From Candidatus Latescibacterota bacterium (GTDB lineage: Bacteria; Latescibacterota; UBA2968; UBA8231): a stretch of 25,779 nt of DNA. Both the position numbers and the translations under genes were made by a program. Each line of letters starts with the position of its first letter. Position 1 is the stretch's first letter. This document shows, piece by piece, positions 1 through 6,610 of this stretch. The notes below the pieces were generated by a model. The model was not told where the DNA came from. It ran no database searches and was given only the letters and a program-made list of their open reading frames with translations. The DNA is taken from contig JAGWBY010000054.1 of the NCBI GenBank assembly GCA_021295675.1, positions 1-25,779 of the forward strand, given 5' to 3'.

Positions 1-78
1 TTGACCGCGCACCAAGGTGTCTTGTGGTACTGCGACGCTCACACCCGCGACATTGGCACCCTCGCGTTGGAGGACTGA
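1..78 (+). CDS. possible C-terminal end of a plus-strand gene (partial)
   Basis: The first forward frame is open from the window edge to a TGA at 76-78 and reads as 25 residues ending in TLALED. The composition (HQGVLWYCDAHTRD) looks protein-like but is too short to assign to any family. If real, it is the end of a gene convergent with the protease gene that ends at 128. Only the open frame and the sensible gene arrangement support it; a chance open frame of this length is quite possible. Confidence 0.25.
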   Translation: MTAHQGVLWYCDAHTRDIGTLALED

Positions 79-127
79 GGGCTTTATCGTCAAGGGCAAG
101 GCATCCTATAAGCCATCAGTCCAACCT

Positions 128-1711
128 TCACCGGACCAACATCAACCGGCGCGTCCGCATTTCCCCGCCAACCTTCAGCACAGCCCAATACGCCCCGCTA
201 GCCGCGCGGTCACTGCTCCAGCGCGCCAAGTGCTGCCCAGCCCCGAGCCGCTCCGCCACCAAAAGGGCCGCGCGCTGGCCTAAGGCATTGTATATCGCCA
301 ACTCGACGTCCGCTTCCCCCGCCAAGCGAAAGGGCAAGTTCACCGCGCTGTTGGCCGGGTTCGGATAAGCCGGAGCCAAGTCGCTGGCCTCGGCCTGCTC
401 ATCCGCCTGCATCGCTACGACCGTGGGCGTAAAATACCGGGCCGCGAGGGTAAACTCTCCACCCGTCGGCGAGGTCCTGCCGACGATAACCGCCGCGCTA
501 TCCACAGCCGCGACCTGCACCTGCCCTGTGTTGTCCGCGCCAAGTTCCATCGCTATCAACTCGCCGCGCTGGTCGCGCAGGGCGTACACCCACACGGTAT
601 ATTCTCCTTCGTCCGAACCGGCAAAATCAACTACTACATCCCCCTCCGAGCGAATGACCACATTGGCCGCGCCCCATTGGTTGCCAACCTCACCGGCCAG
701 TTCCGCAAAAGGCACATCAGGCGCGGCAATCGCAGCGGCGCGGCGACCGCGCAGGGCCTCGTACCCAGCCGCATAGTTAGCCGCAATCCACAGACGCCAA
801 GCACCCGCGTAGTTCTCGATCCAGCTTTGGTTCTTGAACGCGTCGTCAATACCCAAAATGCCGTTGCGCGGCTCGGCGACGATTTGGCGAATCAGCCCCG
901 CACCATAGCGCTCGGCCAAAAACGAGGCGAACAGATAGGTCTTGCCGTAATTCGCCGACTCGGACACCCAGTGCGTCAAATTGATACTAGGATCCGCGAG
1001 AAAACTCGGCACCATGCTCGGGTCGGCCTCGGGAAAACCCACCAAGTCCTCGGCGTACCCAGCAAGCCCTTCGTCGATCCATGCCTCCTCGTCAGCATCG
1101 CGGCCCCAATGGATGAGGTGCTGAAATTCGTGCGCTAAGGTTGCGTGGGCGAGATAGGCGCTAAAGGCCAGCTTGCTCGCGTCGAGATAGACCGTATCTC
1201 GTCTAAGTTCGGGCAGCCATGACTCATACACCGCACGGTCAAAATAGCCGACTATGTTGCCGGGAAGGTCCAAGATCAGAATGAAAATGCGGGGATCGCC
1301 GTCCTTATCGGCAGGCTCGCCAAAGGCATCGACCGCTAATTTAAATATCCCGCGCTCGGGATCGGCCGGAGTCGCCGCGTCGAAAAGAGCACCTAACTTA
1401 TCCACATCCGGCTGGGATGCGATAATGTCCCACTGACTCTCCTCGACGAAGATATAGCAGTGCGTCCCCTTGTAGCGGCAAGTGGCCAATTTGAGCACGA
1501 ATTCAGTCGGCACGTAAAAGGGAAGTTGGGTCCCCACTTCAATGGGGCCTACTTCTTGACTTGCGCCGACTGCCTTGGAGGCTGCCGCAGGGAAAGACGC
1601 GCGGTGCTGCTCAAGCCAGCGCGTCCCGCATATCCTCTCTTCGGCTGCGACCGCCAGCGGCAGCAAGAGCATCCACGCAGCCAAGGCCACCCGTGAAAAA
1701 AAACAGACCAT
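128..1711 (-). CDS. secreted HExxH metallopeptidase (hyicolysin/M30-like) with C-terminal sorting domain
   Basis: Predicted secreted zinc metallopeptidase of 527 residues. An N-terminal signal peptide (about residues 1-23, hydrophobic core AAWMLLLPLAVAA) is followed by the catalytic region. The zinc motif HEFQH is at residues 194-198, and a third ligand Glu is at 214 within AWIDEGLAGYAEDL. That layout resembles hyicolysin-like (M30) gluzincins and, unlike two other peptidase-like genes here, looks intact. The last 85 or so residues start at AYPNPANSAVNLPF and form a FlgD-like/T9SS type A sorting domain ending in a basic RRLMLVR tail. Established knowledge: such domains direct cargo through the type IX system, whose porU and porV homologues lie upstream. 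The start overlaps the previous gene's stop by one base (TGATG), so the two are probably translationally coupled. The natural substrate is unknown. Confidence 0.85.
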   Translation of the reverse strand: MVCFFSRVALAAWMLLLPLAVAAEERICGTRWLEQHRASFPAAASKAVGASQEVGPIEVGTQLPFYVPTEFVLKLATCRYKGTHCYIFVEESQWDIIASQPDVDKLGALFDAATPADPERGIFKLAVDAFGEPADKDGDPRIFILILDLPGNIVGYFDRAVYESWLPELRRDTVYLDASKLAFSAYLAHATLAHEFQHLIHWGRDADEEAWIDEGLAGYAEDLVGFPEADPSMVPSFLADPSINLTHWVSESANYGKTYLFASFLAERYGAGLIRQIVAEPRNGILGIDDAFKNQSWIENYAGAWRLWIAANYAAGYEALRGRRAAAIAAPDVPFAELAGEVGNQWGAANVVIRSEGDVVVDFAGSDEGEYTVWVYALRDQRGELIAMELGADNTGQVQVAAVDSAAVIVGRTSPTGGEFTLAARYFTPTVVAMQADEQAEASDLAPAYPNPANSAVNLPFRLAGEADVELAIYNALGQRAALLVAERLGAGQHLARWSSDRAASGAYWAVLKVGGEMRTRRLMLVR

Positions 1712-2316
1712 CAGTAGAAATGTCGCACGAGGAAAAACGCTGCTCCCCTAGGCCCCACCGCCACCTTGGGCACGAAGCCGGTCTGAGCTTGCTCCGCGCT
1801 GGCCACTCGCGCCGCATGGATGGCGGCCACGAGGTGATTGACGACCACCAATCCCGTTACATAGAGTGCCTGCCGCTGCGCGTGCTGGCTCGCATTGCGC
1901 AACTCGCGGTAGCGCTGGCGCGACTCGGCGCGATCCCATTCCCAGAAGAAATCCGCTGCTACCGGATAGAGCGCGGCATCTGGGCCATCCTCGTAGCGGG
2001 CGAACTGGTTGTGCTGCAACCGGCTCGCATAAAACCCCAAGTCGTCGAAATAGTCGTCCCCCTTGCCCTCGGGCCGCGCGCCCGCGCGTTCGGCCGCATA
2101 CGCCTCGTAGCGATCGCGGCGCACCTGACCTAGCCACTCAAAACCCCAATAGCCGCCCCAAAGCGCCAGCTCAGCGGCCAAGAAGCCACCGCCGCCACCG
2201 CGGGCGTACTTCTGCCCCCAACCGGGCACCAGCAAAGAGCGCCAAAACGCCCCTTGGGCCTTCCCGGCCTCAGCTATGCCGGGCAGCAATAAAATAAACG
2301 CGATCCAGCACCACAT
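1711..2316 (-). CDS. DUF5683-like membrane protein, shorter tandem paralogue
   Basis: 201-residue protein starting at ATG 2316, four bases after the stop of its larger paralogue. The frame is open further upstream, but those codons lie inside the neighbour and read as arginine-rich shadow sequence; from 2316 the product begins with a good signal sequence (WCWIAFILLLPGIAEA). Next comes the family hallmark AFWRSLLVPGWGQKYARG, a glycine-rich turn, and the hydrophobic segment FLAAELALWGGYWGF. A second hydrophobic segment near the C-terminus (ALYVTGLVVVNHLVAAIHAARVA) matches the same place in the paralogue. Proteins of the DUF5683 type are common in FCB bacteria and have no established function. 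It probably sits in the envelope. The stop overlaps the start of the downstream protease gene by one base. Confidence 0.8.
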   Translation of the reverse strand: MWCWIAFILLLPGIAEAGKAQGAFWRSLLVPGWGQKYARGGGGGFLAAELALWGGYWGFEWLGQVRRDRYEAYAAERAGARPEGKGDDYFDDLGFYASRLQHNQFARYEDGPDAALYPVAADFFWEWDRAESRQRYRELRNASQHAQRQALYVTGLVVVNHLVAAIHAARVASAEQAQTGFVPKVAVGPRGAAFFLVRHFY

Positions 2317-2320
2317 AAGC

Positions 2321-3256
2321 TCAATCCAACGGCTTGTACGCCACGAGCATGGGCACGTGCGACCGCACCCAAGGCTGCATGACCAACGCCAAGCGCGTCC
2401 GCCGCTGTAGGGCCGCTTCGTCGGCACCCGCAGCGCGCGCCCGCGCCACCCGCGCCGCGTCAATGGCGCTGATAACGTGGTTGATCAGGATGACCCCACT
2501 TATCGTGGAAGCTCGCTTGAGAAAGCGATTGCTCTCGTCGCGGTCGTCTTCGTAGCGGAGCCGGCGCTCGGAATGGAAATTTTCAACGGAATCGACTTCA
2601 GTCGGCACAGCGGCATTGCCGATACTGCCATCGCGCCGTACTCGCTTCAGATCATCCCAACCGGCGACAAATTGGTCGTATTTGCCAAGTAGCTCGTAGT
2701 ATTGCTGAATCTGGCTCGGTGCGCACCCGCCAAAAGCCGCACTCCCCAGCCCACCTGATTGCGACGTATTTATCCATTCCCTTCGCGCCGGAATGTACAC
2801 CTCGCGGACCTCGCTACTACAAGGCAGCGCGTGCGTGATCGACGAATTGTTCGAGATCGTCGATTCGCGCCAAAGGATGTAGTCTTCCGGATCCCAGTGC
2901 TCGTCGGCCACCGCTCGGAACTCTTCTTCTAGGTCCTTGCCCTTGCCCTTCCAAATCGCCCACATGCCCCACAGCGCGGCTTCGGCCCCCAAAAACGCCA
3001 GCCCTCGCTTCTTCGACCCCGCATACCACTCGCCCAACCCGGGCACCAGCGCGGAAAGCAAAAATGCCCGCTTGGACGACTTGCCCTTGCGCGGCTCTGT
3101 GCGAGGCGCTGGCTCAGGACCAGCATCGCCTTCCACTGCCCGCAATCCCACCAAGAACGCCTGCCCCTCCTCGCTCAAAATACTCGGCAATCCCTCTGCT
3201 CGGACGCCGCCAGCAGTCAGCACCGCAACCACCAGCGCGATTCCTATCCTCGTCAT
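2321..3256 (-). CDS. DUF5683-like membrane protein, longer tandem paralogue
   Basis: 311-residue protein with a signal peptide (MTRIGIALVVAVLTAGGVRA) and a Shine-Dalgarno AAAGGAG a few bases before the ATG. After a basic linker (RKGKSSKR) comes the core AFLLSALVPGLGEWYAGS, then GLAFLGAEAALWGMWAIW, a polar middle of about 130 residues with an aromatic, acidic character, and a last hydrophobic helix (ISGVILINHVISAIDAARVARA). Both conserved blocks occur in the same order in the gene just downstream, so the pair arose by tandem duplication; this copy carries about 110 extra residues. The lead gene of a three-gene run with 4-base and 1-base junctions, it is preceded by a perfect TATAAT box. Function unknown; an envelope location is inferred from the signal and membrane segments. 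Confidence 0.8.
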   Translation of the reverse strand: MTRIGIALVVAVLTAGGVRAEGLPSILSEEGQAFLVGLRAVEGDAGPEPAPRTEPRKGKSSKRAFLLSALVPGLGEWYAGSKKRGLAFLGAEAALWGMWAIWKGKGKDLEEEFRAVADEHWDPEDYILWRESTISNNSSITHALPCSSEVREVYIPARREWINTSQSGGLGSAAFGGCAPSQIQQYYELLGKYDQFVAGWDDLKRVRRDGSIGNAAVPTEVDSVENFHSERRLRYEDDRDESNRFLKRASTISGVILINHVISAIDAARVARARAAGADEAALQRRTRLALVMQPWVRSHVPMLVAYKPLD

Positions 3257-3300
3257 GCTTGCTCCTTTCCATTGCGGCAGCAGACAAAACGCGACCAGCT

Positions 3301-3306
3301 ATTATA
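3301..3306 (-). promoter_or_regulatory. candidate -10 box for the DUF5683/protease gene run
   Basis: On the minus strand a perfect TATAAT lies about 45 bases upstream of the ATG at 3256, in the 169-base gap that follows the 1030-aa gene. No good -35 element is present at 16-18 bases (GCCGAA at 17), so activity might need an activator. The surrounding gap also holds an imperfect hairpin around 3330-3353 (GGCTCG/CGAGCC arms). It lacks a U-run, so it is not called as a terminator. Confidence 0.4.
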
Positions 3307-3425
3307 CCCTAATCATCTTCACATTCGGCTCGCGTTGAAATTCGTCGAGCCTCGGATGCCCCTTACCAATAGCAAGAAGCTGGCGTTGCAATTGTCGCAA
3401 TGTGCGCCCCTAACAATCTGCGTTT

Positions 3426-6400
3426 CTACAAATACCCAAACAACACGGTAAAATAAGACTTCCACCGTCCCTTATCTGGCACCTCGTCAATCCCATAAGC
3501 CACATCCACCTGCACCCGCGTCGGGATGCTGTAATATGAAATCAAGTCAAACCGCAACTGCCCCCCCACATCCCGCAGCGGGCCGTCGCGTCCATACCGT
3601 TCGTTCCACTCGCCTATGTTCCGATCCCAAGCCTTACCCATGCTAGTGTACACCGCACCATACACTTTGTCGAAATATAGCTGCGCAATGCGCTTGTCCA
3701 TATTCGGCAGCAGGGGGAAGCGCAGCGTCGCCGTACCCATCAGGGCCTTGCGCCCCTCAATGCTGTAAAACGTATAGCCCTTCATAAAGTTGAGGCCACC
3801 GAGGCGATAGTCGAAGAAATCTCCGACCCGCGACGCGTCGTTCACTGCCTCGTTGTCGATCCAACCGCCGTACAGCCGCAAGCCCAAGCGAGTATTGCCG
3901 GGCATACTCATGTGCTCTCGCCAATCGGCGGTAAACTGATTGTAAAAGAGCTTGATGTAATTCTCGTCGATAAAGGATGCCTGCTCGTTAAAGCCGTCGA
4001 TAAAATAGTTAAACATCCGGTCATAGCGTGCGTAGAGCTGGCGGCCCACAGGGCTTATATCGCGGTCCCGCCGCCGCGCAATCATCTCCATCCGATAGGT
4101 CAGCCCTAGGCCAAAGCCGTTGAGATAGGTATAGCCAAAGGGCCGCTGGGCAGTGCGCTCAAATCCGACCTGTCCGTCGCCTTTGCAGACGAGGCAGTCG
4201 CTCTCGACGCTGGCGTCGTAGCGGTCGTACGTGGCCGAGGCCGTCAACTCCCCATGGCGACCCAATTTGCCGCGCACCCCCACATTGAACTGGCTCAAGC
4301 TGTAGTTGACGGCGTTGACAATGATCGTCCGCGCCTCCGAGCTATCGCCGCGAGCCGAGTGTCGGCGCTGGTTGAATAGCTGTAAAAAGAAAGTGGGACG
4401 GAATCCCTTAAACTCGTATATGGCGAACAAATCGCGGTCGGCATTAGTCGGCGCGATGGCACCCCCGGCGAATACGCTCTGGCGATTGAGCACATCGCCA
4501 GCACTGAGGTACGCGCCCGCCTTGAAATGCCCCTCGTCAATGAATATCCTCGGCAGGATCCCGGTCTTGAGAAAGTCAATGCCATACGCTTGCGGCGCGC
4601 TCGGCAACGCGGCCACGGGCGTACCGCCCCAATCCAGCGGCAAATCCTGAGAAAACCACGCCTCTTCAGCCGCCACCGGCATCCCCTCGTCCTGCAACCG
4701 GCGGATCTCAAAACCAGCCGCCGTATAAGCCGTAAAGACGACCTCGCCGTCCGCGCCGACCGATGGGCTAAACGCGCCACCAACAGTATTAGTTATCTGC
4801 CGCAGCGCACGCGTCTCTAAGTTCAGAGCATAGATATTGAAGATGCCGCTGAAATCCGACGCAAACACGAGCTCCGCGCCGTCCGCGCTCCACGCGGGGT
4901 CGCGATCCGTGCCGGGCGTGGCAATGGCGAGGTCGAATATGCCTTCGGTGAGCAGATCTCCCCCTGCGTCCAATTCCACCACGGCAATGTCGCGCTGTCC
5001 CTCGCGCGCAATCGCAAACGCCAGCTTGCGTCCGTCGGGCGAAAAACGCGGCGTGTAGAGCTGAGTACCGTCCGCGAAATGAGTTAGATAGCGCAACCCC
5101 GTGCCGTCGGCCCGCATCATCGCCAAATTGTTGTTGGTGTCCTTGTTCTGCACGAAGACGATCCACTCGCCATCGGGCGAATAGGTCGGATACAGCGCCC
5201 GCATCCCCCGCGTCAGTCGCTTGATGCGCGGCGTCTCCGGTGCCGTGCCGCTGACCATGGCCGGCACAAACCACAGCATATTGCGCCAAAAACTAGGACC
5301 GGCGGCCGCAGAATCCCACTCGTAAATATCCGCCTGCCGCGAACCGTATTTGTCCGCCCGGTCGATGCGCGAAAAGAGCAGCTTGCGCCCGTCCGGCGAC
5401 CAATCCACGGTCGAAGCGGCCGCCGGAAAGGCTGCCACTTCCTCCTCGCCGGTAGCGAGGTCGCGCACGATCAAACCGTGTGGGTAGTGGTGCCGCTTGC
5501 GCGTTGACAGATACGCCAATTGCTCGCCATTGGGTGCCAGCCGCGGCCGCAGATTGGAAAAGCCGACATCCACGATCCGCTCGCCTTCGCGCAGCGGCCC
5601 CAACGCCGCTACCTGCGCCCGATAGCCCTGCCGCAGGGACTCGATCCACTCGCCGTACAGCTCGTCCGCACTCTTGCCCAAGACCTTTTTGCACGCCCCG
5701 TCAATGGCGAGGGTGTGCCACTGCGACGCGGCCCGGTACAGTTCGGCGACTTTTTCTTCCCCGTACGTCTCGGCAATGTAGCGCACCAAGCCAAAGCCGT
5801 GATCGTACACGTATTCGTTGCCAAAGCCCTGCTTGCCAAACACGCCCATCTGCTCGAAGGATAGCTGCTCGTCCGCCAGCACCAAGGAACGCAGCACCAT
5901 GTCGCGGTTGGCGTCCCAGCGGTCGTGAGCCGTAGTCGCAGTACCATATTGGGCCGCCCCCTCGGCCAACCACATCGGCATCACCGTACCCATCACCGGA
6001 TAGGAGGCAATGACATCTGGGTAGCCGATGAGAATGTCCGGTCGGTTTTTCTCTCGCTGGTAGCCAAAGTACTGCAAGTAGAGCGCGGGGACGCGCTGCA
6101 CGCCTTTGCGTGCTGCCCCCAGCGAAATGATGTGGGCAAATTCGTGGGTAATTACGTTGCGCAGCCAGTCCGAACTGCCGCGCAAGTCGAAGTCGTGGTC
6201 CAGCGACGTGGCCCAGATCTCAATAGTGTCTTGATAGAAAAAAGCCGCGCCATTGGCGTAATCGTCGTGGTCCTTGAGCACGATCCGCACGCGCCCGTCA
6301 GGCTCGTACCCATACAGCTCGGTAAGGGGAGCGTACGCCGCTTCGGCAATGCGCGCCGCCCGCGCCGCCGCCCCTTCCAATCCCTCGTGGTAGAAAATGC

Positions 6401-6518
6401 GGAAGTGCTCGGTTTCTACCACCTGCCAAGCTAATTCCGGGTGGTTTTGGGCCAAGGACGCACCCACCCAGCCGAGTACTAGGCCAGCCAGCAGCAGGGT
6501 CGCCAGTTTCCTCATCAA
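3426..6518 (-). CDS. outer-membrane protein: HExxH peptidase-MA-like domain, TolB-like propeller and C-terminal beta-barrel
   Basis: 1030-residue envelope protein. A signal peptide occupies about residues 1-23 (KLATLLLAGLVLGWVGASLA). Residues 30-300 form a gluzincin-type domain with the zinc motif HEFAH (125-129) and a likely third ligand Glu186 in MWLAEGAAQY. Residues about 310-640 hold PD40/TolB-like blades, with repeated motifs such as WSPDGRKLLFSR, YSPDGEWIVFVQ and FSPDGRKLAFAIA. The last 350 or so residues are rich in alternating aromatic strands and end in SYFTVLFGYL, as expected for an outer-membrane barrel. A strong GAGGAGGA ribosome site precedes the ATG by about 7 bases. Related architectures exist in FCB genomes without an assigned role. 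A surface peptidase or assembly factor is inferred, not shown. The signal-peptide start and leader are nearly the same as those of porV. Confidence 0.75.
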   Translation of the reverse strand: MMRKLATLLLAGLVLGWVGASLAQNHPELAWQVVETEHFRIFYHEGLEGAAARAARIAEAAYAPLTELYGYEPDGRVRIVLKDHDDYANGAAFFYQDTIEIWATSLDHDFDLRGSSDWLRNVITHEFAHIISLGAARKGVQRVPALYLQYFGYQREKNRPDILIGYPDVIASYPVMGTVMPMWLAEGAAQYGTATTAHDRWDANRDMVLRSLVLADEQLSFEQMGVFGKQGFGNEYVYDHGFGLVRYIAETYGEEKVAELYRAASQWHTLAIDGACKKVLGKSADELYGEWIESLRQGYRAQVAALGPLREGERIVDVGFSNLRPRLAPNGEQLAYLSTRKRHHYPHGLIVRDLATGEEEVAAFPAAASTVDWSPDGRKLLFSRIDRADKYGSRQADIYEWDSAAAGPSFWRNMLWFVPAMVSGTAPETPRIKRLTRGMRALYPTYSPDGEWIVFVQNKDTNNNLAMMRADGTGLRYLTHFADGTQLYTPRFSPDGRKLAFAIAREGQRDIAVVELDAGGDLLTEGIFDLAIATPGTDRDPAWSADGAELVFASDFSGIFNIYALNLETRALRQITNTVGGAFSPSVGADGEVVFTAYTAAGFEIRRLQDEGMPVAAEEAWFSQDLPLDWGGTPVAALPSAPQAYGIDFLKTGILPRIFIDEGHFKAGAYLSAGDVLNRQSVFAGGAIAPTNADRDLFAIYEFKGFRPTFFLQLFNQRRHSARGDSSEARTIIVNAVNYSLSQFNVGVRGKLGRHGELTASATYDRYDASVESDCLVCKGDGQVGFERTAQRPFGYTYLNGFGLGLTYRMEMIARRRDRDISPVGRQLYARYDRMFNYFIDGFNEQASFIDENYIKLFYNQFTADWREHMSMPGNTRLGLRLYGGWIDNEAVNDASRVGDFFDYRLGGLNFMKGYTFYSIEGRKALMGTATLRFPLLPNMDKRIAQLYFDKVYGAVYTSMGKAWDRNIGEWNERYGRDGPLRDVGGQLRFDLISYYSIPTRVQVDVAYGIDEVPDKGRWKSYFTVLFGYL

Positions 6519-6582
6519 AGAGTCCTCCTCAACTCGTAACCTCTAGTAAAGGCGATCTCACTGCTGCAAAGGCACTCCTCTC
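6481..6582 (-). repeat. leader plus signal-peptide cassette, copy 1 (upstream of 1030-aa barrel gene)
   Basis: This segment covers the first codons of the 1030-aa gene, its ribosome site and its leader. It matches 10399-10523, which covers the same parts of porV. The signal-coding stretch (MRKLATLLLAGL here, MRKLTTLLLAGL there) agrees at about 34 of 36 bases. The block with GAGTCCTCCTCA on the plus strand is shared, and a 34-base stretch at 6549-6582 is identical to 10490-10523. The copies differ by a roughly 23-base insertion in the porV leader. The distal 34 bases contain a TTGCAG that could act as a shared -35 element (inference). Confidence 0.85.
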
Positions 6583-6610
6583 CCAATTCCTAATTCTCAA
6601 TTCCCAATTC
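6583..6610. repeat. four tandem heptanucleotides (YYAATTC)
   Basis: Four consecutive 7-base units with the AATTC core in perfect register: CCAATTC, CTAATTC, TCAATTC, CCAATTC. They overlap the stop codon of the M6-like gene by two bases and abut the duplicated leader block. The porV leader lacks this array. Short heptanucleotide arrays of this kind are known from some bacterial genomes; no function can be read from the sequence. Confidence 0.7.

Noticed and set aside
79..115. Possible terminator hairpin after the left-edge gene fragment
   Set aside because: The GGCTTTAT/ATAAGCC arms match imperfectly, are far apart and have no following T-run.
3330..3400. Hairpins downstream of the 1030-aa gene as a rho-independent terminator
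   Set aside because: Six-base arms exist (GGCTCG/CGAGCC), but no U-tract follows on the minus strand.
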